A stretch of DNA of 54,440 nt from Acidithiobacillus sulfurivorans. GTDB lineage: Bacteria > Pseudomonadota > Gammaproteobacteria > Acidithiobacillales > Acidithiobacillaceae. Positions within the stretch are counted from its first letter, which is position 1. Each line of letters begins with the position of its first letter. The notes beneath the pieces are model-generated. The model had not been told where the DNA came from. It saw nothing but the letters and a program-made list of their open reading frames with translations, and made no database searches. The stretch spans positions 1 to 54,440 of the forward strand of contig NZ_JAAOMP010000156.1 of the NCBI RefSeq assembly GCF_018853815.1. The letters run 5' to 3'. The translations under genes and the position numbers were made by a program. This document shows positions 17,039-25,381 of the stretch, in pieces.

Positions 17039-17959
17039 TCAGCGCATCCGTCCAAGGATGTCGGTAAAGGCATCCTCCAGACGCGGTTCCTGCAAATGCA
17101 GATCGAGAATTTGCGCAGGCAACTGCTGCAACTGGGCGAGGACTGCACCCAGGGGATTGCGCTGAGCATCAATGCGAAATACCCGGATATTTTCACTAGC
17201 CCCGGTCAGCAGATCCTCCAGCGCTGGACCCAGTACTCCCGGGTCATGATCAAAAGTCACTTTCAGGATTCGCCAGCTTGCCGCACTCAACAAGTTCTCT
17301 TTTCTGTCGAGGGCGACAATTTTTCCCTGTTGCAGGATGGCAATACGCTCGCACAATTCCTCGGCTTCTTCCAGATAATGGGTGGTCAAAATGACCGTTC
17401 GGCCTTCGGCATTGTAGCGCCGTATGAACTGCCAGAGTCCCTGGCGTAACTCCACATCAACCCCTGCAGTCGGCTCGTCCAGTACTACTACCGGTGGCCG
17501 ATGTACCAGTGCCTGGGCAATCAGCACCCGCCGTTTCATGCCCCCGGATAAATTCCGCAGATTAGCATTGGCCTTGTCTGCCAAGTCCAGTTCTGCCATG
17601 AGCTCATCAATCCAGTCATCATTATGCCGCAGGCCAAAATAACCGGATTGCATGCGCAAAAACTCACGCACGGTAAAAAAGGGATCATAAGCCAGCTCCT
17701 GGGGAACCACCCCCAGCAATTGCCGGGTTCGACGAAAATCTCTTTCGACGTCGAACCCGAAAATTTCCGCCACGCCACTGGAGCGGCGGACCACACCCGC
17801 AAGAATATTGATGAGCGATGACTTACCCGCCCCATTGGGGCCCAGCAGACCAAAAAACTCACCGGCGTGAATATCCAGATCCACACCCGCCAGCGCCAGA
17901 TGTCCGCTCTGGTAAGCTTTACGTAAGCCCTGAATGTGAATGGCGGGACAATCACTCAT
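17039..17959 (-). CDS. yadG: ABC-2 type transporter ATPase, YadG-like
   Basis: A 306-residue ATP-binding subunit. Walker A is [12 protein letters not shown] (residues 38-49), the signature NLSGGMKRR near residue 138, Walker B VVVLDEPTAGVD near 158, and the switch His in ILTTHYLEE. A C-terminal extension of about 85 residues is characteristic of the YadG group. It overlaps mlaB by eight bases and so ends the mla operon. The cognate YadH-type permease is not next to it but at 49364-50182 on the other strand. Confidence 0.9.
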   Translation of the reverse strand: MSDCPAIHIQGLRKAYQSGHLALAGVDLDIHAGEFFGLLGPNGAGKSSLINILAGVVRRSSGVAEIFGFDVERDFRRTRQLLGVVPQELAYDPFFTVREFLRMQSGYFGLRHNDDWIDELMAELDLADKANANLRNLSGGMKRRVLIAQALVHRPPVVVLDEPTAGVDVELRQGLWQFIRRYNAEGRTVILTTHYLEEAEELCERIAILQQGKIVALDRKENLLSAASWRILKVTFDHDPGVLGPALEDLLTGASENIRVFRIDAQRNPLGAVLAQLQQLPAQILDLHLQEPRLEDAFTDILGRMR

Positions 17960-18269
17960 GGCAGATGTGCAGCATATCCTGCAAACGATAAAGAGCCGCC
18001 AGATCCTGCAAAGGTTGCGACATCCCGCAAATTTGCAAAGTGACCCCTTTGGCAGCCCGGACCTGAGTCCATTCCATCAGCAAAGCCAGCGTAGCACTGT
18101 CTCCGGCCTCAAGCTCATTCAAGGCAATCACCGCACAGGTTTGGCCTTCCCTGCTCCAGTCAAAGCGTTTAAGCAGTCCGTCCAGATGCGCGACTCGCCA
18201 GTCTCCCAGCAGGAAGAGTTGGGCCTGTCCATCGACTTCACGGCGCTGCCAGCCAGCTGCCAGACTCAA
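17952..18269 (-). CDS. mlaB: STAS-domain protein MlaB
   Basis: A 105-residue cytoplasmic STAS-fold protein, expected to bind MlaF and stabilise the MlaFEDB phospholipid transporter. The domain shows the beta-alpha pattern around LNELEAGDSATLALLMEW, matching the D-S-A/T phospho-acceptor loop region of MlaB proteins. Sequence conservation is low in this family, so position matters: it follows mlaC with a four-base overlap and precedes yadG. Confidence 0.85.
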   Translation of the reverse strand: MSLAAGWQRREVDGQAQLFLLGDWRVAHLDGLLKRFDWSREGQTCAVIALNELEAGDSATLALLMEWTQVRAAKGVTLQICGMSQPLQDLAALYRLQDMLHICHE

Positions 18270-18910
18270 GCGGGCTGCTTCCCTGTACTTTTTTCAGTCG
18301 CGTCTCTCTCGGTCATTTGCTGGAGTAAGGCGGGGATCCCGCGACTGGAAGCTATCTGCCCGAAACTCTGTCGATAATTCAGAACCATACTCACACCATC
18401 AATGTAGGTGTTATATATCCGCCAGGTATGATCGGTGTAGAGCAAGGCATAGATGACCGGAATATCCGGACCACCATCGGCTTGGCGAATAACCATGTTG
18501 ACCTGGGCTACGGGCGGGTCTTGGGAAACCTGCTGGCTACCCGTGATTTTTACCGTCTGCCCATGATAATGGTTCAGCGCATTACTGTAGGTACGCACCA
18601 GCAGATCCTTGAAAAGGAATACAAATTCTTTCTGTTGCGCGGGATTCATCTGCCGCCAGTACTGCGCCATGACATATTGGGACATCGTGGTGAAGTCCAT
18701 ATGCGGCAACACAATATCAGCTACCTGCTTTTTGACGACCGGAGTAATGGGTTTACCCTTATTGGCACGCAGCACCTTCAACACATTATTGGTGAGCTCA
18801 TGAACCACGGTGACGGCTCCCTGGGCGTTAGGGGCATCCGTAGCACTGGCCGGCACAGTCCAGGCGAAAATCAAACATAACAGCGCAATCCAGGTGATTT
18901 GACGCATCAA
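18266..18910 (-). CDS. mlaC: Periplasmic phospholipid-binding protein MlaC
   Basis: A 214-residue soluble shuttle carrying phospholipid between the outer-membrane complex and MlaFEDB. An N-terminal signal peptide (about 1-23, ending PASATDA) precedes the family body: NNVLKVLRANKGKP, the conserved PHMDFTTMSQYVMAQYWRQMNPAQQKEF segment and DGVSMVLNYRQSFGQI near the C-terminus. No mlaA (vacJ) gene is in the operon, although many betaproteobacterial clusters include one. Confidence 0.93.
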   Translation of the reverse strand: MMRQITWIALLCLIFAWTVPASATDAPNAQGAVTVVHELTNNVLKVLRANKGKPITPVVKKQVADIVLPHMDFTTMSQYVMAQYWRQMNPAQQKEFVFLFKDLLVRTYSNALNHYHGQTVKITGSQQVSQDPPVAQVNMVIRQADGGPDIPVIYALLYTDHTWRIYNTYIDGVSMVLNYRQSFGQIASSRGIPALLQQMTERDATEKSTGKQPA

Positions 18911-18919
18911 AATTTCTCC

Positions 18920-19399
18920 TTATTGATTTCCTGAAGACTTGCCACTTCCTGCGGCCTTGCTGAACACCATCTGACCAATCATCTGATCAATATTTACTGC
19001 CCCCTGAGTCAGGGTAATGGTCGCGCCTGACTTGAAGTTCTGCGGCATTCCACCCGGCTGAATGGCAACATACTGTTCACCCAGCAGTCCCTGGGTATAA
19101 ATCGAGGCTCCCGTATCAATCGGCAGCTTGATGGACGGCTCGATGCGCATGGTCACATTGGCCATATAGGTTTTCGGATTCATACCAATATGGGTGACTT
19201 CGCCAATAGTGACGCCACCGATTTTAACCGGGCTGCGGGTCTTTAAACTGCCTACATTGGTAAAATCGGCATGCAGTACATAACCGCTATCATAGGCAAA
19301 GCCGGAAAGATTCCCCACCCGCAATGCCAGCACCACCAACGCTGCAATGCCCAGCAGTACGAATATGCCGACCCACCAATCTATTGCCCGAGTTTCCAT
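18920..19399 (-). CDS. mlaD: MCE-domain protein MlaD
   Basis: A 159-residue inner-membrane-anchored MCE protein; six copies form the periplasmic ring of the Mla transporter. One membrane helix lies at about 7-27 (DWWVGIFVLLGIAALVVLAL). The MCE domain (about 38-120) includes SPVKIGGVTIGEV and a pore-loop segment TQGLLGEQYVAIQPGG. The start is the ATG of METRAIDWW at 19399; the longer frame begins inside mlaE. Nine bases separate it from mlaC. Confidence 0.94.
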   Translation of the reverse strand: METRAIDWWVGIFVLLGIAALVVLALRVGNLSGFAYDSGYVLHADFTNVGSLKTRSPVKIGGVTIGEVTHIGMNPKTYMANVTMRIEPSIKLPIDTGASIYTQGLLGEQYVAIQPGGMPQNFKSGATITLTQGAVNIDQMIGQMVFSKAAGSGKSSGNQ

Positions 19400-19412
19400 G
19401 TGCTTCCTGCCC

Positions 19413-20195
19413 TCAGCTAAATAGCAAAGCTGTAAGAATAAAATCAAGACCCAATACGGTCAGCGAGGCTGTCACCACACTCAGCGTCGTTGCATTACCT
19501 ACCCCTTCCGCCGTCGGCCGCGCCGTATATCCTTTCCAGGCGGCAATCCAGGTTACCACCACACCAAAACACAGTGCCTTGAACAAGCCCGTCAGTATAT
19601 CCCCTGAAAAGGTCACGTTAGACTGCATCTGCGCCCAGAAAGTCCCACCATCCACACCCAATACCGGCACGGAAATCAGATATCCGCCAAAAATCCCAAC
19701 CAAATCAAAAATCGCGCAGAGTATGGGCACCGAGATAATACCCGCCCAAAGGCGGGGAGCGACTACCCAGGCAAGGGGATTAACCGCCATCATTTCCATG
19801 GCGCTTAATTGCTCGGTGGCTTTCATGGAGCTGATTTCTGCGGTCAATGCAGAACCCGCACGCCCCGCAAATAACAAGGCGGTCAGCACGGGCCCCAGCT
19901 CGCGTAGCAACGACAAGGCAATCAGCGTTCCTAAGGCCGAAGTCGCACCAAAGCGCACCAGCGCGTAATAACCCTGAAATCCCAGAACCATTCCCGTAAA
20001 AAACGCCGCGACCACCATAAGAATCAGTGAACGCACACCAAAACCATAAATCTGCCGGAATAACTGCTGAAAGCTGAAATGCCGATTAAACACGCTCAGC
20101 AGGCTAGATAACAGAAAACGGCTGGCGACACCCAGGCCAGGAACGGTTTGCAAGGTGCGCCGTCCCAATTGCGGAATAAATTCGAGCATAGCCAT
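19413..20195 (-). CDS. mlaE: Phospholipid ABC transporter permease MlaE
   Basis: A 260-residue integral membrane permease with about five helices between residues 50 and 258. Family signatures include GMVLGFQGYYALVRFGA, RELGPVLTALLFAGRAGSALTAEI (the coupling region) and the C-terminal PTAEGVGNATTLSVV. Together with MlaF, MlaD and MlaB it moves phospholipids between the inner membrane and the periplasmic carrier MlaC. The start lies three bases after the mlaF stop. Confidence 0.95.
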   Translation of the reverse strand: MAMLEFIPQLGRRTLQTVPGLGVASRFLLSSLLSVFNRHFSFQQLFRQIYGFGVRSLILMVVAAFFTGMVLGFQGYYALVRFGATSALGTLIALSLLRELGPVLTALLFAGRAGSALTAEISSMKATEQLSAMEMMAVNPLAWVVAPRLWAGIISVPILCAIFDLVGIFGGYLISVPVLGVDGGTFWAQMQSNVTFSGDILTGLFKALCFGVVVTWIAAWKGYTARPTAEGVGNATTLSVVTASLTVLGLDFILTALLFS

Positions 20196-20198
20196 GCG

Positions 20199-21023
20199 CT
20201 ATAGCACCTCGCCAGCGGCATGACGGTCCCGCAACGCTGCACCATAATCCTGCCGGGCCGGATAATGGAAAGGCACCGGCCCATCGGGCTGCCCCCCCAA
20301 AAATTGTCGAGCCAGGGCAGAATCACTGGCACGCAAGTCCGCCGGGCTGCCCTCAGCAATGATTTTGCCACCTGCCAGAATAAAACCGTAATCGGCAATG
20401 GAAAAAGTTTCTTGCACATCATGGCTCACCAACACGCTGGTCGCCCCCAGGGCCGTATTCAGTCGTTTGATGAGTGAGGCAATAATGCCCACGCTGATGG
20501 GATCCAGTCCGGTAAAAGGTTCATCATAAAATATCAACATCGGATCCATGACAACCGCCCGGGCCAGGGCGATTCTGCGCCCCATTCCTCCCGAAAGCTC
20601 TGCCGGAAACAGACCCGCAGCGCCGCGCAACCCCACCGCCTCCAGCTTCATCATGACCAGCTTGCGCAGTACGTTTTCCGGAAGGCGAAAATGCCGGCGC
20701 AGCGGAAAAGCCACGTTTTCAAAGGCACTCAAATCGGTAAACAAAGCACTGTGCTGAAATAACATACCCATCTGCCGACGCAGACCATACATGGCATCCT
20801 CACTGAGCTTTTGCAGATCCTGCCCGGCAATACGAATCTGGCCGGATTGTGGACGCAAAGTACCTGCCATGAGATTGAGCATGGTCGTCTTGCCCCCGCC
20901 ACTGGCACCCATCAGCGCAACAATGGCACCCCGGGGAATGTGCATGTCTACTCCCGCCAGCACCGGGTGCGAGCCACGGGCAAAGCGCACATTATCCAGC
21001 TCTACAAGAGCCTCAGCAGCCAT
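20199..21023 (-). CDS. mlaF: Phospholipid ABC transporter ATPase MlaF
   Basis: The 274-residue ATPase powering the Mla system. Walker A GASGGGKTTMLNLMAG lies near residue 38, the signature ELSGGMGRRIALARA near 143, Walker B LIFYDEPFTGLDPIS near 162, and the switch His in VLVSHDVQETF. The ATG at 21023 is favoured because AAGGA lies six bases upstream; an ATG two codons earlier abuts that site. It heads the minus-strand unit mlaFEDCB-yadG-S4-pdxA. Confidence 0.95.
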   Translation of the reverse strand: MAAEALVELDNVRFARGSHPVLAGVDMHIPRGAIVALMGASGGGKTTMLNLMAGTLRPQSGQIRIAGQDLQKLSEDAMYGLRRQMGMLFQHSALFTDLSAFENVAFPLRRHFRLPENVLRKLVMMKLEAVGLRGAAGLFPAELSGGMGRRIALARAVVMDPMLIFYDEPFTGLDPISVGIIASLIKRLNTALGATSVLVSHDVQETFSIADYGFILAGGKIIAEGSPADLRASDSALARQFLGGQPDGPVPFHYPARQDYGAALRDRHAAGEVL

Positions 21024-21139
21024 GAGCATCCTTGTTCCATTATCAGTCAGGGGTCAGAGTATAAACCGAACGGTCAACAGCGTACCAGAACACCAGAATG
21101 CTGGCCTGCGGGCAGATCTAAAAAAATCTGAAAATTCCC

Positions 21140-21167
21140 TTGCATCCCATGCGGATAAGTGTATAGT
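21140..21167 (+). promoter_or_regulatory. Candidate sigma-70 promoter for speD
   Basis: TTGCAT at 21140-21145 and TATAGT at 21162-21167 are separated by 16 bases. This is the best -35/-10 pair facing speD and would give a leader of about 165 bases. Confidence 0.5.
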
Positions 21168-21173
21168 TCGCAT

Positions 21174-21338
21174 CCTGTTTCCACGGCACCGAAAGCAGTT
21201 ACTAAGGGGGTCAGTCCTTAAGAGACTTGGAGCACGGCATGGCCACGTTCCAGCAAGGTAGGGCATAAAACCAAGTACTGTCTGGGGGTGCACGGGAGCT
21301 ACTTCTTAACCTTTTTAACTTTGGTAAGGGGGGCACCT
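21174..21338 (+). promoter_or_regulatory. Long structured 5' leader of speD (candidate)
   Basis: About 165 bases between the candidate promoter and the speD ATG. Pairing blocks include TAAGG 21203-21207 with CCTTA 21216-21220, and ACTTGG 21225-21230 with CCAAGT 21272-21277. The ribosome site TAAGGGGGG lies close to the ATG. It could be a polyamine- or SAM-responsive control element, but I recognise no known riboswitch class. Confidence 0.35.
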
Positions 21339-21740
21339 ATGCGCTCGTTAGGACATCAAATCGTTGCAGACTTTTATCACTGTGACGGCAGTACCTTGTC
21401 TGATGTAGATTTTGTCACGGATGCCATGCTGGAGGCCGCTCGGCGCGCCAACTGCACCATTGTGACGCAAACCTTTCACCACTTTTCTCCTTACGGAGTC
21501 AGTGGTGCCGTTATCGTTGCGGAATCCCATCTGGCCATTCATACCTGGCCCGAATATGGTTACGCAGCGGTAGATGTATTCACCTGTGGCGATATCATTC
21601 AGCCGGAAGATGCCTTGAATTACCTCAAGGAAGCTTTTGGTGCCGGCCAGGTCTCCACCATGGAGATGAAACGCGGGCAAGTAGACATGATGGGCATTCC
21701 CGCCCATGAGCTGCGCGTCAAGCCGGTTCTCTGCGCCTGA
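21339..21740 (+). CDS. speD: S-adenosylmethionine decarboxylase proenzyme, short prokaryotic type
   Basis: Makes decarboxylated SAM, the aminopropyl donor for spermidine. The 133-residue proenzyme is of the small SpeH-like class. The self-cleavage site is in VAESHLAIHTWPE, where Ser63 becomes the pyruvoyl group; the later TCGD segment carries the catalytic Cys. The start is the ATG at 21339 behind a strong AAGGGGGG ribosome site. A factor-independent terminator follows, so speE, 118 bases downstream, probably depends on read-through or its own promoter. Confidence 0.95.
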   Translation: MRSLGHQIVADFYHCDGSTLSDVDFVTDAMLEAARRANCTIVTQTFHHFSPYGVSGAVIVAESHLAIHTWPEYGYAAVDVFTCGDIIQPEDALNYLKEAFGAGQVSTMEMKRGQVDMMGIPAHELRVKPVLCA

Positions 21741-21760
21741 AAGTAACCGTCACCACAGCG

Positions 21761-21796
21761 GGCGGGCTCTGAATACCTGAGCCCGCCTTTTCTTTT
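21761..21796 (+). terminator. Rho-independent terminator after speD
   Basis: GGCGGGCTC at 21761-21769 pairs with GAGCCCGCC at 21779-21787 around a nine-base loop, followed by TTTTCTTTT. It is a strong plus-strand terminator. Confidence 0.9.
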
Positions 21797-21858
21797 ATCT
21801 CATTCTTCCGCAAAATCCACGCGGGGACATACCATTCCGGTCACGATGAGAGGCAATC

Positions 21859-22695
21859 ATGAGCACAGAACTTTGGTATACCGAACGCTATGAAGAACAT
21901 GGCGCGAGCTTGAGCCTGAAAATCCGCGAAGTACTGCATCGCGAACAAAGCCCGTACCAGACCATAGAAATTTTTGAAACGGAGCATTTTGGCACCCTCA
22001 TGACTCTGGATGGTCTGGTGATGGTCACCGATCGTGACAATTATCTGTACCACGAAATGATGAGCCATCCCGCCCTGTTCACCCATCCCGCACCCAAACG
22101 GGTGCTGATTATTGGCGGCGGAGATTGTGGCACCCTCCGGGAAGTACTGCGTCACCCGGAAGTGGAAGAAGCCACGCAGGTCGAACTGGACGAAAGAGTC
22201 ACCCGGGTTGCCGAACGCTTTTTCCCCGAGCTGTGCGAAAAAAATCACGACCCCCGCGCCCACTTCCACTTTACAGATGGCATAGCCTGGATCAAGGAGG
22301 CCCCTGCCGGACGTTATGACGTCATCATTGTGGATTCCACTGACCCGGTAGGACCAGCTGCCGGCCTGTTTGCCACCGATTTTTATGCCGCCTGTCACCA
22401 GGCTCTGGCCGAGCAGGGCGTTCTGGTTGCACAATCTGAATCTCCGCTACTTCATGCTGATCTCATTCGTCAGTGCCAAAGCCGCATGGCAGAGGCAGGC
22501 TTTGATGCGGTGAACAGCGTGTATTTTCCCCAGTTTTGCTACCCCTCCGGCTGGTGGAGCGGCACCTTGGGGCGCAAGGGCCTGAGCATGGACGCGTTTC
22601 GTGCTGACGATGCCAAAGCCTTTACCGGCACCCACTACTACCACGCTGGCATGCAGCAGGCAGCACAGGTAGCCCCGGCTTTCCTGCTCGGCTAA
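21859..22695 (+). CDS. speE: Spermidine synthase (polyamine aminopropyltransferase)
   Basis: Transfers the aminopropyl group from decarboxylated SAM to putrescine. The 278-residue enzyme has WYTERYEEHGASLSLKI at the start, FGTLMTLDGLVMVTDRDNYLYHEMM (putrescine gatekeeping loop), the nucleotide-binding loop LIIGGGDCGTLREVLRH and catalytic VDSTDPVGPA. The loop carries Cys where most homologues have Gly (GGGDGG), a minor oddity. A GAGAGG ribosome site precedes the ATG. Paired with speD immediately upstream. Confidence 0.95.
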   Translation: MSTELWYTERYEEHGASLSLKIREVLHREQSPYQTIEIFETEHFGTLMTLDGLVMVTDRDNYLYHEMMSHPALFTHPAPKRVLIIGGGDCGTLREVLRHPEVEEATQVELDERVTRVAERFFPELCEKNHDPRAHFHFTDGIAWIKEAPAGRYDVIIVDSTDPVGPAAGLFATDFYAACHQALAEQGVLVAQSESPLLHADLIRQCQSRMAEAGFDAVNSVYFPQFCYPSGWWSGTLGRKGLSMDAFRADDAKAFTGTHYYHAGMQQAAQVAPAFLLG

Positions 22696-22717
22696 GCCTG
22701 TCCGGAACTGAACAGCC

Positions 22718-23329
22718 TCATTGGGCAGACTGCCCCGGTCCGATATGCGTGTATCGGGGACAGTAATTCCAGAGATGCAAGGCTGGCGTATCATGTTCCC
22801 AGGCCAGGCGAGAAATACTCCCGGGGTCCAGATGCAAATGATCTCCAAAGCGGAGATCCAAACCCAGCCAGCGCGTCGCCAAGGCGCGCAAAATATGCCC
22901 ATGGGCAAAGCAAAGAACATGCTTGTGCCCTTTTGTATCCCAGTCGTGAAGCAGCCGATCACAGCGTTTCGTCACCTCTGCGGGGCTTTCTCCCTCCGGC
23001 CCGCCACAGCGGAATATGCTCCACTCTGGATTTTCCTTATGAATTTCCTGGCTAGTCTTGCCCTCATAACGGCCATAGCGCCATTCCATCAAATCATCAT
23101 GCAGTTGCGGATGCGCAAAACCGGCAAGTATCGCAGTGTGATGGGCACGGATCAGCGGGCTGGAATAAATCCCGTCAAAATGCCCCTGATTTTCAAACGC
23201 TGTCCAGAGCGCCTCGGCATCTGCACGTCCTGCGGAGGTCAGACCAATATCCGTGTCCGAAGTATGCTTACCCTCATCCGCCCATTTGGTCATACCATGC
23301 CGCACTAGGGTAATGGATTCAATTTGCAT
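22718..23329 (-). CDS. Histidine phosphatase family protein (phosphoglycerate mutase-like)
   Basis: A 203-residue branch-1 histidine phosphatase. The phospho-accepting His is in LVRHGMTKW (residues 8-16), the second pair in SSPLIRAHHTA, and the C-terminal catalytic His in LCFAHGHILRAL (near 145). The specific substrate is not clear: it could be a sugar phosphatase, a cofactor phosphatase or a GpmB-like protein. It is convergent with speE and divergent from the rhodanese gene. Confidence 0.88.
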   Translation of the reverse strand: MQIESITLVRHGMTKWADEGKHTSDTDIGLTSAGRADAEALWTAFENQGHFDGIYSSPLIRAHHTAILAGFAHPQLHDDLMEWRYGRYEGKTSQEIHKENPEWSIFRCGGPEGESPAEVTKRCDRLLHDWDTKGHKHVLCFAHGHILRALATRWLGLDLRFGDHLHLDPGSISRLAWEHDTPALHLWNYCPRYTHIGPGQSAQ

Positions 23330-23388
23330 GATGGCTCTCCTGTTTTTTGCCCGATACTCTTCAAACTATAGACGCTCTGACAAGGGGC

Positions 23389-23417
23389 TTGCGCGAACGG
23401 TCGTGGGTCGTTATGGT
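23389..23417 (+). promoter_or_regulatory. Candidate promoter for the rhodanese gene
   Basis: TTGCGC at 23389-23394 and TATGGT at 23412-23417 with a 17-base spacer, about 38 bases before the gene. The elements are modest matches. Confidence 0.35.
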
Positions 23418-23454
23418 TTAATGAGTTTATCTAATTTATCTGATCAAGGGGCGC

Positions 23455-23826
23455 ATGATGAACAAGACAGCAATGGAGTTGGTCAAGGAAGCCAAGGCAG
23501 AAACTCGGGAAATGGATTTACAGCAGGCCCATGGCAAACACCAGTCGGAAGAAGTAGTTATTATAGATGTTCGCGAAACCCATGAATTTTCTGGTGGTCA
23601 TATTCCTGGTGCGCACCATATATCCCGGGGCATGCTCGAATTTAAGGCAGACTCCCATCCGGCCCTCAAGGACAAGGATCGGGAAATCCTGGTTTACTGC
23701 AAAACCGGGGGCCGTGCCGCACTGGCCGCCCATCAATTAAAGAAAATGGGTTACACCAATGTTCATTCCATTCAAGGTGGCATGGACGCCTGGGATGACG
23801 CCGATCATCCGGTTCACAAGCCCTGA
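23455..23826 (+). CDS. Single-domain rhodanese-like sulfurtransferase
   Basis: A 123-residue cytoplasmic protein with one rhodanese domain. The start of the fold is EEVVIIDVRETHEFSGGHIPGAHH and the active-site loop is CKTGGRAA, whose cysteine can carry a persulfide. It probably moves sulfane sulfur, a reaction of general use in sulfur-oxidising bacteria. No signal peptide is present. Two adjacent ATG codons follow the AAGGGG site; either could be used. A large hairpin lies just beyond the stop. Confidence 0.9.
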   Translation: MMNKTAMELVKEAKAETREMDLQQAHGKHQSEEVVIIDVRETHEFSGGHIPGAHHISRGMLEFKADSHPALKDKDREILVYCKTGGRAALAAHQLKKMGYTNVHSIQGGMDAWDDADHPVHKP

Positions 23827-23838
23827 AAGCATCAGGGC

Positions 23839-23887
23839 GAGGCTCGCCTGAAATCCAATTCAGCAGCAAATGGATTGGGCGAGCCTC
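23839..23887 (+). terminator. Long stem-loop after the rhodanese gene
   Basis: GAGGCTCGCC at 23839-23848 pairs with GGCGAGCCTC at 23878-23887, continued inside by AATCCA/TGGATT. There is no U tract, so it may stabilise the 3' end or be a weak terminator. Confidence 0.5.
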
Positions 23888-23992
23888 AATCGCTGTGGTC
23901 ATGGGTGCCGTAGCACTTTTACTGAGCGGCTGGCTGCCGCTAATGGCTGCCAGCGCGGCGGGGACGGTCGTTTATTATAATCTCCCCCACCC

Positions 23993-25378
23993 TCATTCCT
24001 CGCCTTCTTCTTCATCTGCCGTTCCGTTTTCCTTGAAGGCTGATGGATCCAGATGATAGCGTCTTAACAAACGATAAAATTCGGTGCGGTTGCGCTGTGC
24101 CAACTGCGCCGCCTGACTCACATTTCCTCGCGTCATGCGCATGATCTGAATCAGGTAGTTCATTTCGAAACGCCCTTTGGCATCGGCCAGGGGCATGACT
24201 TCGCCTTCCTTGTCACGCAGGGCGTGGCGAATCAGTGGCGCGCCAATACGTGGTGTGGTGGATAAAACCACCGCCTGCTCAATGACATTGGCCAACTGCC
24301 GGACGTTTCCTGGCCAGGGCGCTGCCACCAGGAGTTCCATCGCCTCAGGAGCAATACCGCGCACATCCTTGCGGTTTTTAGCGGCGGTATCGCGCAGAAA
24401 AAACTCCGCCAGCAAGGGAATATCTTCGGGGCGTTCGGCCAGTGCAGGCAATTCCAGCGTCACCACGCAAAGACGATAATACAAGTCGTCCCGGAAACGC
24501 CGCTCGGCCATTTCTTTTTCCAGATCACGGTGACTGGCGGAGATGATGCGGACATCGACGGCGATGCTTTCCGTCGACCCCACCGGACGAATCATGCGTT
24601 CCTGCAGTGCCCGCAATAATTTGACCTGCAGGGAAAGCGGCATATCGCCAATTTCGTCCAAAAACAGGGTGCCCTTTTCCGCTGCCTGAAATAATCCCTG
24701 ATGATTATTGGCCGCTCCGGTAAAGGCGCCTTTCTTGTGGCCAAAAAGTTCTGACTCCAGCAACTGCTCCGGGAATGCCGCACAATTCAGGGCAATAAAA
24801 GGCTGCGCACGCCGTGGACTGGCCTGATGAATGGCCTGCGCCAACAACTCTTTGCCCGTACCGCTGGCACCGTGCACAAAAACACTGGCATCCGAAGCTG
24901 CCACCAGGCGCGCCTGATCCAGCACCGCCTGCATTTTAGGGCTACGGGTCAAAATTCTATCCCAACTGGTATCCTTACCTTTTTTTCCGGAAGATGGGGC
25001 TACGGCTGCGGTCAAACTGAAAGCGCGCTCAACCTGGGCCATCAGATCCTTACCATCAAAGGGCTTGGTCAAAAAGGCAAAAACCCCCTGGTCGGCGGCC
25101 AGCAAGGCATCGGGTATGGAACCGTGGGCTGTCAAAATGATGACGGGCAAGGTGGGATACTCCCGACGAATGGCATCCAGCAAGGCCATACCATCCATCT
25201 GATCCATTTTAAGGTCGGTAATCACCAGACCCGGATGTTCCATGGCCAGCAGCGCCAGAGCTTCATTGCCATTAGCCGCCGTACCGATGTTATACCCTGC
25301 CGTTTTCATGCGGAGCGACAACAAGCGCAGCAAATCTGCGTCGTCGTCCACCAGCAGGATTTTACCTTTATCTGTCAT
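23993..25378 (-). CDS. glrR: Sigma-54-dependent response regulator GlrR
   Basis: A 461-residue NtrC-family activator. The receiver domain (5-118) has the acidic pocket DDDAD and the phospho-acceptor Asp55 in VITDLKMDQMDG. The AAA+ domain has Walker A GASGTGKELL (170-179), the sigma-54 contact loop GAFTGA (217-222) and Walker B GTLFLDEIGD. A Fis-like helix-turn-helix sits near the C-terminus (VSQAAQLAQRNRTEFYRLLRR). Order with the kinase and a small lipoprotein matches glrK-qseG-glrR of enterobacteria, where GlrR drives glmY and rpoE. RpoN itself is encoded in this window. Confidence 0.92.
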   Translation of the reverse strand: MTDKGKILLVDDDADLLRLLSLRMKTAGYNIGTAANGNEALALLAMEHPGLVITDLKMDQMDGMALLDAIRREYPTLPVIILTAHGSIPDALLAADQGVFAFLTKPFDGKDLMAQVERAFSLTAAVAPSSGKKGKDTSWDRILTRSPKMQAVLDQARLVAASDASVFVHGASGTGKELLAQAIHQASPRRAQPFIALNCAAFPEQLLESELFGHKKGAFTGAANNHQGLFQAAEKGTLFLDEIGDMPLSLQVKLLRALQERMIRPVGSTESIAVDVRIISASHRDLEKEMAERRFRDDLYYRLCVVTLELPALAERPEDIPLLAEFFLRDTAAKNRKDVRGIAPEAMELLVAAPWPGNVRQLANVIEQAVVLSTTPRIGAPLIRHALRDKEGEVMPLADAKGRFEMNYLIQIMRMTRGNVSQAAQLAQRNRTEFYRLLRRYHLDPSAFKENGTADEEEGEE

Positions 25379-25381
25379 GAT

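Larger units (their letters stand above)
21024..21338. other. Divergent intergenic region mlaF/speD
   Basis: This 315-base stretch has no credible gene. It must hold the mla operon promoter on the left and the speD promoter and a long structured speD leader on the right (listed separately). Confidence 0.7.

Noticed and set aside
23901-24056. Open frame with a hydrophobic, signal-peptide-like start after the rhodanese gene
   Set aside because: It has no ribosome site, runs into the antisense of the glrR 3' end, and its tail is low-complexity Ser/Pro from the complement of glrR's acidic end. It is most likely chance or a relic.
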